This document shows positions 55,442-64,000 of a stretch of DNA of 64,000 nucleotides, one piece after another. Source of the stretch: Oikopleura dioica (taxonomy: Eukaryota > Chordata > Appendicularia > Copelata > Oikopleuridae); contig OU015568.1 of assembly GCA_907165135.1 (NCBI GenBank), positions 13,586,501 to 13,650,500 of the forward strand, given 5' to 3'. Made by a program: the position numbers and the translations under genes. Positions within the stretch are counted from its first letter, which is position 1; every line of letters starts with the position of its first letter. The notes under the pieces are model-generated. The model was not told where the DNA came from and did no database searches. It worked only from the letters and a program-made list of their open reading frames with translations.

Positions 55442-55756
55442 ATCTTCCACCGATTTCTTAATTCAACAACCTTCAGCAATGACATTCCCTGCAATAGTCC
55501 TCCATCAAAATCAACTTACTCTTATTTACACCGCATCAGATTATCTTGGCAAACACAAATGACAAACATTCGTTATGAAATTAAGAGACGCTCATTATTT
55601 TTTCAAGTTTATTTTTTTAATCGGAGAGTTCGGCCTTCGATAATGCAAACAAGAGAGAACACTGAGTACGTCCGAAGGCGAATAAATAATTTAATTCAAC
55701 ATATTTTCATTGGGGGATGTTTTGCAGAAATCTATGAATAAATAGAGCGGGCAAGT
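55442..55756. other. Intergenic between UQCR10-like and MED21
   Basis: About 315 bp without a supported gene. A plus-strand open frame at 55388-55741 overlaps the MED21 start and shows no protein-like pattern. The minus-strand sequence AATAAATAATT-like (55679-55690 reversed) is A/T-rich and may include the polyadenylation signal of the UQCR10-like gene. Confidence 0.4.
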
Positions 55757-56057
55757 TTACTCGTCGTCCTCATCCTCGTCGTCTTCGGCCTCGGCGGCTG
55801 CGAGCTCGGCCTGTTTCTTGAGGATTTCGGGGAGGATGTGGGGAAGCATGCGGCCCTGGTTGAAGTTGTTGACAAATTGGTCTAAAACAAGTTTCTTGGA
55901 ATGTCGGAATATTTAGTGCACCTTCAACCCATGGGCAGTAAACCCATTCGATGCCGGCTGCGACGACAGCGATGAATGCAAAGTAGGTTGGGTAGGCCTT
56001 CTTGTAAAACGACCTCGAGATGAACTGGAGAGCAGGTCTGGGGAGGATGTAGACCAT
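55757..56057 (-). CDS. UQCR10: Ubiquinol-cytochrome c reductase subunit 9-like (UQCR10/QCR9) with acidic tail
   Basis: Small inner-membrane subunit of respiratory complex III. Two exons separated by a 41-bp intron. MVYILPRPALQFISRSFYKK, then a transmembrane helix TYFAFIAVVAAGIEWVYCPW, then EDQFVNNFNQGRMLPHI, which fits the family pattern of a single helix followed by a short segment like INEGKLWKHI. A C-terminal tail of about 25 residues is extremely acidic (AAAEAEDDEDEDDE), absent from the vertebrate protein. Start: AATTTTAG one base before ATG, 89 bp after vezatin's stop. The family call rests on a short motif and size, so it is less certain than most others here. Confidence 0.6.
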
Positions 56058-56145
56058 TCTAAAATTTAAAAACATTGGGAGCCTACGAATTTTTAATTTA
56101 ATTAATGTTGAAGAAATTCTGGACAAGGGAAATAAGGGAGAAATA

Positions 56146-58370
56146 TTAATCGCCGCACGAAAACTCTTCTGCTTCAATTTTAGCAGATTTTTTGGCAACT
56201 TGCTGGGCGAGAATGGAAGCTAAACTCGAGCTACTAGGACAACAGTAATCGTGGTTTTCTGTGAGATGATCGCGGCGGCCGTCATCCAAATCTTTCTCGA
56301 TCTGACTTCGGTAATCGGGCTCTTCACATCCGGACTCCCCAATTTCTAAGATTTGAGTACGCCTCAAATCTTCAAAAGCATCAGATGTGCTAGATTTCTG
56401 TGATTCCGTCGTATTTTCAGATCCGTGAAGCGAAAAGGATTCTGTTGAAGGGATTATTATGTCAGACGGACGTGGCGTATTTTCGCGCCAGTAGTCTGGA
56501 AATAGAGCTTCTTTCCGTGTTTGCCGACTTGGTGAGGGTTATCTTCATGGAAAATTATAGTTTATACGTGAGGGCCATCTACAGCATAATGAAGGAGCGT
56601 TGGAAAGCGTCAACCAACGTATTTACTCAGAAAAAGATAAACCCATTCCTATTTTGATTTACAGTTTTCGGAAGAATATTTTTCAATTCAGAAATGACAT
56701 TTTTCGCTCCAAGCTTCTCCAAAGGATCATCATCTGCAATCATCCTATTGAGAGTTCTACTTTCGTCTTCGTTATCGTCATGCACGACAGTTTCCTCAAA
56801 TATAATATCATCAACAACGTCAATCTGGTCGAGTTGTTCCGCCTCTGCGTTCAATAGGAATGACGTCTGGCTGTCGGACGAAGTTGTCGGCTTTACTGCA
56901 TCATCCTGAGAAGTTACATCATGCTCTTTTTGTGCTGACACGGAAAGCAGTAGGGCAAAAGCTTCGGTGACTCCAGTCGCATGTCGAGACAGATTTTCCA
57001 TGCTTGCAATTTCCATATCTTGGCATGTCTCTGGTAGAGAAGGATAAAAAAATCTGTTTAACGAAAATTTTTATACTACTTTCTTTACTGATAAACTGTG
57101 GAAACGATTAACAAAAACTTAATGATATAACAAATAGATTTTTATCCTATCTTGATACGCCTCGCGTGCGAGAAGTTGTGCATGAATAGCAAGACTTCTT
57201 AGAACGGCGAGTCTATCGTTGTGTACTGGATTACTTGTAGCATCCTCATTTTCTGGGCGTGGCTCAAGATCCAATCGTCTTATTCGATCAGTCTGTTGCT
57301 CAAGCAGTCTTATCTCATCTTGAATGGAAACACTCCTGAAGAAGAGGCTATCTTTTAGCAATTGGGATGCACTTTTCCGTATGCAAACGGAGCGTCGTTC
57401 GTGATATTCTATTATAAGCATTTCGAGCTCGGAGTCGATTGACGTCAAATTTAAAGGTGTTTCCGGATCCAATCGTTCACACACAAATGTCAAGCAAGAC
57501 TTAACATACGATTTCATCAGATGGACGTCTCTTGGACAGCGGTGATTGTTCTCTTGGCTAGACGTCGGAGATTTTACAGTAGTAAAACCCTTGTTTAGCA
57601 CTTGCATATCTCTGATAAAGCGTAGACTTCTCTGAAGTGCTCTGTCCATAAGATCAAATGTCTCCTTCATGTCTTCAACCTGTTTTAAATTTTCTTTCAC
57701 GTTGTCGTGGAAAGACCAGTAGATGAGATAGTATCGCAACCAACTGAAAAGGAATAGCAAACCACCAACAGCGAGACAAAAATGAATGACATTGATCCAA
57801 ATTGGAAAAGAATGTGCGTTCTTGATGATAAGGGCGAGGTAAACTGCAAAAATATGACCTGCGTATTTCGGAAAAGGAGAACGAGTTATTTCTTTTGTTG
57901 ATAAGACGTGCGCACGGTCTAATTCGTTATTCAGACCTTCAAGGGCATCGTCGAGTTGGAAGTCAGCTAACTGCTGCTGAAGGAATGTACGTGAGTCGTA
58001 TTCGAGTTTTGATGCTTTGATCAGATGATTGTCTTGTAGTCCTTGAAGATACTCTGCAGCTCCACGTCTCATCTTTGAGCAAAGATTTTCTTATAAATGG
58101 TTATGATCAAAAGAAAAGGAACAATAAATTGAACATACTTGCAAACATGATTGGGCTAAGATCCTGCTCGATTTGAGAGAGGTCTTCCTTGATTGCAGCG
58201 CTAGTTTGCTCAGGGGATTCTGCTTGCACATTATGGAGCTGTTGCGCTAGACTGAGTTCCTCTGTTCCTGCTGCAGGGTGGAATTCAAGGTCGAGATTGG
58301 CGAGATACCTATCTAGCGGGGAGCCGGGTTCGTCGTAGTCAACCTCGACCCCAGTTCCATCCGATCTCAT
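56146..58370 (-). CDS. VEZT: Vezatin (adherens-junction transmembrane protein)
   Basis: Vezatin is a two-pass protein linking myosin VIIA to cadherin junctions. Start MRSDGTGVEVDYDEPGSPLD, RYLANLDLEFHP (human ENSPLYQYLQDLGH at the same place), LLLQ-type helices, hydrophobic segments FAVYLALIIKNAHSFPIWIN and FCLAVGGLLFLFSWLRYYLI, then NVKENLKQVEDMKETFDLMD, ALQRSLRFIRDMQVLNKGFT (human ALRLIQETEVISRGFT), a long helical region, DPLEKLGAKNVISELKNILP and the C-terminal SLASILAQQVAKKSAKIEAE, similar to the human AGLAAEVAARS end. Several introns; the join near 58044 was selected to keep frame. Family call depends on the transmembrane pair plus the flanking motif. Confidence 0.82.
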
Positions 58371-58630
58371 GTCAAATGCCAGTCTAAACGAAATGCCATT
58401 ACACACTGAGTTAATTTTTCTTAATTTTTATTTGAACTATTTTGAAAACTTGCGCGACAGTAGATTCAGTATAAACAAATGAATTCTATCCCCACGCAGG
58501 TAGATTTCGATCGGTCGAGGGAAATGTCAATAAATAAGGGTGGTGTGGAGTGGTGGAGAACTTGAGCACATGTTTTATGTTACACACTGAATCAGTTCAT
58601 CGACTGAAGTAACTTCCTTGAATACTTCAT

Positions 58631-59537
58631 TTAGAGCTTGGGGACGAGGTCAAGGAGAGCGCCAAGCTTAGAGTAGTTGAACTTCTCGCCCATGGCGTTG
58701 TTCTTGGCAACAAGGGCATCGACTTCAGCGCCCTAGATTGCGTTGACACTTGGTACTCTATCTTAATCTTACCTCAGCGCCGAGGAGCTCAGCGAGGTAG
58801 GCTCGGTCCTCCTGGAGGAGAGGAACCTGCTGGTGGGGAGCGATGGAGGTGAAGTAGTAGATGGCGGCCAAGAGAGCTGCACCACCGAGCTGTGGGTTAG
58901 CAGCAACACCGGCAGCGGAGATACCGAAGAAGCCAGCGGCGAGAATGGTCTTGATGACACCGCTCGATTCGAAGTCACCTTCGGTTCGTCCCTTCTGGGC
59001 GAATCCAGGGACAAGGGACATGATGGACTCGGAGACAGGGTAAGTGTGGTACTTGACCTTCTGGTGGTGGTGGTTCTCGTCCTTGAAGATGACGAGCTGG
59101 AAGAAGGTGAAGAAGGCAACGAAGATCTACGAATATTTTAGTTTGCTCAAAAAACGAGCTCGGATTACCATTGCCCATCCGGATCCAGAGAGGAGGAAGT
59201 TGTGGTTCATTCCTGGGCCACCAACGGTCTGGGAACCGAAGAGGGAGGCGGGGTGCATACCAGGTCGAGAGTACTTGAAGAGGAAAGCCTTCCAGTATCT
59301 TCGGACAGCCATGAAAGTGTATGGGAAGTCGACGGGTCGTCCTCGGAGCCAACCAGCAACCTGGATGAAATTTTAGGGAATGATCGTTTTGGGAGCACTT
59401 ACTTCGCCGAGCTTGAGGTCTCGGAAAGCCCGAGTGTCGGAGGGTCCAACAACAGACTGACCGGGCTTGACTCCATATCCAAGATAACCGAGTCGGTTGC
59501 CGTGGTTGTAGGCAAGGCGAGCAGTGGTGAACCTCAT
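58631..59537 (-). CDS. ATP5MF: ATP synthase membrane subunit f with long C-terminal extension
   Basis: Subunit f sits in the F1Fo membrane stalk. Exon 1 MRFTTARLAYNHGNRLGYLG; the core reads DLKLGEVAGWLRGRPVDFPY, TFMAVRRYWKAFLFKYSRPG, a single helix AMIFVAFFTFFQLVIFKDEN and HHHQKVKYH, matching the family pattern (EVKLGELPSWI.., ..RGYYRYYNKY.., ..KYH end). Usual length is about 90 residues ending at KYH. Here about 120 more follow, with hydrophobic segments VIKTILAAGFFGISAAGVAA and LGGAALLAAIYYFTSIAPHQ and an end LGALLDLVPKL. Codon use is strongly biased (CTC, TTC, ATC, GGA, CGA), typical of very highly expressed genes. Four exons. The extension has no recognised homologue. Confidence 0.75.
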
Positions 59538-59816
59538 CCTAAAAATAACAGGCTTGAGTCCACAATTTGTTGAACGTTTTAGGTGTGTAGCATTGTCGAG
59601 CAGGAATAAACAAGAATGGTGGCTCATGTGTATGTGGCAGTAGAAATAGAATTTACATTTCGAGCGCAAAATATAAGAAGTTGGTTAGTTTTTCGTTCGA
59701 AATCGAATTTTCCTAGAAGATAGAGAGTAAAGATCAATGAAGGAACGAATGAGACGTCTAAGACATTGGTTCAGGTGCGGTTGAGTTTTCCACTGGTCCG
59801 TTGCCTAAATATAGTT

Positions 59817-62800
59817 TCAGCTTCTGCCGTTCCGCCGGAACAAACCTTGAGCAGGCTGCGGGACTGATTGACCTTGTGGTGGAAACTGCTGAGGAAAACC
59901 CTGAACAGGGGGTCCTTGAGCAGGGCCACGAGCCATATTCGATGCCTGTTGTACTTGTCCAGATGCTCCCTGAATAGATTATAGTTATAAATATTTGTGA
60001 CTAGATGTCTTACAGTTTCCGCGTTAGGCGCTCGCTGGGCTGCTTCGCGTTGACGAGTAGCTTCTTGAATTTTTATTTGCTCCATGTGGAATTGCTGGCG
60101 CTCTGCGATAAGCTACAAAATTATTTAATCGCTTGATAAAGAATCAGATGAGTACCTGTCGTCGTTGATTTTCAATAGTGTCTCGTTGCTTATCGAGCAT
60201 GTTTTCAAGCTCGTCAAGCTGTTTCATCTTGAGCTCCATTTTCTTGACTTGGAAATCAACAAGGACCGCAACTAGAGATCTGATTTTTCTTTCTTCTTGT
60301 GTTGCAAGATGTTTTGCTTTTACAGCGGCTGAAGAAAGAGCAACTGCAGCTGCCTTTTTTAGCTCTTCATCGGTCATGTCTGTTTTTTCTTTTTTGGCCG
60401 GAGAAGGACCTTCGCCTGAAACTTCAATTTATTCGTGAAAACATTATTTTATTTACCATTCTCTTTTGGAGATGATGCCGCGTCGGTATCCATTTTCTCT
60501 TCCATGCTCTCAGCGTCACGCTTAACTCCAGCGATGCCAGCTTCATCCAGACCGTGTTCAGGGTCACATTCGCCTGTAGTTTCCTTGTGTTTCATCACAG
60601 CGTCTTTGTGTGCTTCTTCTATTGCGGTGGGAACTGCGAATTGTTGCTTGCTGAACTCATTAAGAGCGGCCTTTGCCGCAGCAGCAGCAACTTGAGGATC
60701 AACCGCAGATGCGAGGAAAGCAACGGTCGTCATAACCGGATTTCCAGCTTGGCTAGACAGAGGATTAACTTATGTTAACGCTCAAGCTTAATGATTCCCG
60801 CACCTAAATGGAAGGGGCATAAAGTCATAATTTCCATCGTTTCCGGATAGTTTCTTTCCATCAAGATAGGGGTCCTCGATCGGCAATTTGAGGAAATTCA
60901 TTATACACTCGTCTTGCGTTCGACTACCCACATGTTCAGCAACTTTTAAGTTGTTTTAGTCACTGTTTCAGAATTTCATTAAGTACCTTTATTCCAGTCA
61001 TCTCTGAACATCTCCAAACCCTCTAGCAACGAAAGAGTTTCTTGCTCGGTCCATGGTTTTGACGCGTTCTTGTCCTGTTTTTTCTTGTTCTTCTCGGCAT
61101 AGATATCAGCCTTTAGCCCGAAGTTTTCAACTTCTTGCTTGGGCTCGACCTCTCCTTCGGCAGTGTCGCATACTTCTTTCGACGCTTTTTTGAATTTAGG
61201 AGCTTCAACTGGCTGCACTCCAGATGGCGTATCGGCCAGAACGTGAAAGTGGGAAGTTGGTGGAGGGCCGAGCTGAGCGGGTCGTGATTCGGCGTCGATC
61301 TTTAAGAAAAAGCGTAAGAAAAATACTCTTTGAAGAAAGGTCACCTGATAATTAACAAGACCCCATTGTTCTAGAAAAGCATGGACGCGCATAATTGCAC
61401 AAACATCACCGGCCAAATTCCTTCTACAGGCAGTCGCACTCAAGTATTCCATCGGATTCAAGCGATAAGTGTCGATCATAAAATTTCTGTAGGCCAGGTA
61501 GACTTCGGGGTTTTCGATTTGTTCTTCGAATTGAAGAACTCCGGAAGAGCGCGTTTTTCAATGGCGTGGATTGCATTGTAGTCGAACCAGGCAGAGTATG
61601 ATGGGATAATAATGTGGTGCGTTTGCTCCGTCACCTGGTCGGCGTCCGCGACTATATCCGATGGCATATCTGAAAATAAGTCAGTGAGTTTAAAAGGTCT
61701 CGTAAGTTGTACCGTAGTCTTGGCAGTCAAGGTCAAATAAAGTCACATTTCGAAGGTTTCTGTTGGTTGACGGTGGAATGTTTGCGCTCGGTTGAGAGGC
61801 AAGCGGGATATTGGGAATCTCGACGAGCTCTACTCGTGGGGATGGGTCTGGATTTTCCATACCTAATGAATGAATATATCAAACGAACCTGAGAGTGGAA
61901 ATTACCCTTTGTAAGATCTTCTTCGATCATCGGCTTATTTCTACTCCTCCTTGATTTCTTTTGGCCACCAGGCGAGGTGAGATCCGCGTCCTTACGTTTT
62001 AAACTTGGATCCCCGGAGTCCAACGGCTTGAATGCTTTGAAAACAGGGTGTTTTGCTGGCCCTATGTGCTCCATATTCGAGGCATTGAGCTGGTAGTCCC
62101 ACTCGTTCATCCACTCGTTGAATAAATAGCTGTTCTCGATCCAGTGATGACTCAACTTCCATTTAGTGTTTGGCTCTTGGGCAGTGTTTTCAAAGCGATC
62201 AGTGGTCGGCACAAGCTCTGCATCGACCCACGTCTGATAGCTCGGCGGGGAAAACCACCAATGGACAAGCACTCGATCATCCCACGTTTTAAGTGGCGTA
62301 CAGTGCTCTCTACTTGGCTTGCGAAATTGCGAGTGTTGATAAATCAGATGCGTGGCATCTTCTCTCGACTCGGAAATCGTTGCGCCGTTCATCTCTGCGA
62401 TTGATTTCAACGTTTCGCGATGCTCAGATTCGATCTTTTCAGAGAAATAAATTATCTTTTTCATCTTGTGTCTCAGTGATTTGCGAAGACGTTTGAAAAG
62501 AAGAAGGCCTGTTTTGACGCTTTCCGAATTGTAGATGTTGAAATCCTTGAGTTCGATGTCGTGTTCATCGCAGAAAGCCTTCGTGACTTTGATAATCGAT
62601 GCGAAAGTTGACTTTTCGCGGAAATCGTAAAAGTAGCTCGTTGGAATCATCATTCCAGCGCTTCGATCGCGGCAGCCGCGTCCAAAATTTCGTTCTTGGA
62701 ATCGCAAAAGCTCCACTGCAACATCAGCAAAAATCAGGGCACTTTCAGAAGCAAATAAAGGTGATTCCGATTTCAACGATCTGAGAAGTAGACCAAGTTT

Positions 62801-63082
62801 GGCTTGGACTGCTGCGGAGTACCAGTAAGTTATTGAGATCGAGTCTTTGTCACGCCAAGCGCTTGTTCGCCCTCGTTCTCCATCATTTGTCTTATTTCAT
62901 TGTTAATACTTTTTTCAATTCATTTTTACCTCTTTGATGAAAACATCAATCTCGTCCGGTCTGTCTTTCATATCTTCCCACATGTTCCTCGCCGCATTTT
63001 GCATTTCAGTCGTACTGCTGAAAACAAACGCATTCGCCTGTCCGAAAGCCAGTAGGAAATCATCGAAACTCCTACCGGCCAT
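59817..63082 (-). CDS. SMARCC: SWI/SNF (BAF) core subunit SMARCC (one-base frame break)
   Basis: BAF155/170 scaffold of SWI/SNF chromatin remodellers. Start [20 protein letters not shown]; MarR/chromo-like N-terminal module with [40 protein letters not shown] and [143 protein letters not shown]; helical LARSxxx region [40 protein letters not shown]; Gln/Pro-rich end RRNGRS. Within SWIRM, after SKTP, the frame shifts by one base at a C4 run (61507-61510). On either side the protein is intact. About nine introns, one per major block. Confidence 0.95.
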
Positions 63083-63326
63083 GCTCTGAAGAGTTCAGTT
63101 TTTAGACAACTTTTTTCACCAGTGGTTTTATCGTGTTGAACAGAATCGAATCTCATATTGCACATTTTATGTTTTGGAAAGAAAAGATTGGTAGAAGAAA
63201 AGGACGGATTCAACTTTAATTTCAAAAGAAGTTATTTAACCTTTTTGAGATCAAATTTTTTTTTCATCAACTGATGAAAATTAAGAAAAATATCGGATCC
63301 CTTCCTAAAAGCTCAAATAAAATTCT

Positions 63327-63672
63327 TTACTGCTTTGGATCAGCAGATCCAGCTCCGGTTCGTCTCTTCTGCGCGGCTTGGAACTCAAAGTAGTTGACGT
63401 ATCCGTCGCCATTTGCATCCTGATTTGAAAGAATTCCGTCGACCATGTCGATGAACTGTTGCTCTGTGAAACGGGGATAATTATCTGCGGTACCGCGATC
63501 TAATTTTTATTAACTTATCGGTAAATGGATTTTGATAAAATATTTATTTGTAAAATTTTTTTAAATGTAGAAAATAAATCTGAAATTTCATACATTTGTA
63601 TTTTTTACTCGAATAGTGATTAAATAAACCTCGCAGCTTACCTTCAAGATCCATTCGTTCGTAATGAGTCAT
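63327..63672 (-). CDS. Small EF-hand protein (MCFD2/FKBP14-like end)
   Basis: Two exons: MTHYERMDLED at 63672-63640, then an intron of about 140 bp, then GTADNYPRFTEQQFIDMVDG, ILSNQDANGDGYVNYFEFQA, AQKRRTGAGSADPKQ and TAA. The loop DANGDGYVNYFE is a canonical calcium-binding EF-hand (D-x-N-x-D-G with Glu at position 12). A partner EF-hand would be expected upstream and is not evident, so the N-terminal exon(s) may be missing from this model. MCFD2, FKBP7/14 and similar ER proteins share the MVDG-type helix before such a loop (inference only). The promoter upstream carries CCAAT and TATA-like motifs. Confidence 0.6.
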
Positions 63673-64000
63673 AGCTAAAAGATAACGTGTTAATCGGCTT
63701 CTGAAGATGATTCATTCTCGAGGGCTAGGGAGGCGGTCTTCTAGAGCCGATCTCTTGTTGTTCTCGGAACGCGCGTTTCTTTCGCGATTTTTGTTATAAA
63801 AGCCGATCGCCAACGCGGCGGCGCGCGACGCTCATTGGCTCGCCCGAGGCCTATCCCAGACAAGCTCGAAAAATGAATGAAAATTTCATCGTTCGAAAAG
63901 GGATGGAGATCATTTTATAAACAACTTATTCTAGAAGAAAAAAATATATAAGACTAAGAATTCTACAAGAAAAAAATCACCCTCTAGTAAAAAAAATTAT
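63673..64000 (-). promoter_or_regulatory. Promoter region with CCAAT and TATA-like boxes
   Basis: Read on the minus strand: CCAAT at 63838-63834 inside a strongly G/C-rich patch, TTTATAA at 63800-63794 (about 35 bp later), then a likely start of transcription near 63765 and a short leader into the EF-hand gene. This is the upstream-most promoter visible for the long minus-strand gene run. The last 100 bp to the window edge is A/T-rich with no coding signal. Confidence 0.5.

Noticed and set aside
1-64000. CRISPR arrays, bacterial operons or viral genes
   Set aside because: No regularly spaced repeats or such coding sequences were seen; splicing and gene content are animal.

Overview
The window is eukaryotic nuclear DNA from a very compact animal genome. 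The best fit is an appendicularian tunicate close to Oikopleura dioica (inference). The reasons are as follows. Most introns are only about 40-60 bp. Genes lie in same-strand runs with gaps from 1 bp to about 300 bp. Many start codons sit just after a pyrimidine-rich AG, as expected for spliced-leader trans-splicing. Several introns can only be joined in frame with GA..AG borders, a known appendicularian trait. The gene content is ordinary animal: MICAL, a nuclear receptor, TBK1, BAF155/170, KDM2, MED21, vezatin, and cilia genes CFAP58, DNAAF10 and CFAP418.

Layout. 0-8.5 kb, minus strand: an RS-rich protein (cut by the window edge), SmB, a small unknown protein and MICAL, with a nested pair of non-autonomous transposons at 1.8-2.9 kb. 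8.5-13.6 kb: a gene-poor stretch between divergent MICAL and a nuclear receptor, carrying a 530-bp inverted-repeat element with a 9-bp target duplication. 13.6-29.7 kb, plus strand: nuclear receptor, then UGGT, a small membrane protein, CFAP58, DNAAF10 and TBK1, the last five spaced like an operon. 30-37.5 kb, minus strand: a membrane protein, LRRC57, ISCA1, EEA1 and ECI, with two tiny plus-strand membrane-protein genes lying wholly inside one EEA1 intron. 37.4-41 kb, plus strand: a basic coiled-coil protein, a COMT-like methyltransferase and a bZIP factor. 41-63.7 kb: fourteen consecutive minus-strand genes. In transcription order these are an EF-hand protein, SMARCC, ATP synthase subunit f, vezatin, UQCR10-like, MED21, CFAP418, SH3BP5, an NME6-CSKMT fusion, KDM2, two tandem zinc-finger paralogues, kanadaptin and a cyclophilin.

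Highlights. One gene fuses an NME6-type nucleoside diphosphate kinase to a CSKMT-type methyltransferase; in vertebrates both are separate mitochondrial proteins. KDM2 has lost its CXXC and PHD fingers, MICAL has lost its LIM domain, and ATP synthase subunit f carries a long extra tail. CFAP58 and DNAAF10, both needed for motile cilia, are adjacent. Two conserved genes (DNAAF10, SMARCC) each show a one-base frame break at a homopolymer, which most likely reflects sequence error.

All exon joins were made by eye from reading frames, splice borders and remembered family patterns. No alignment or database search was run.
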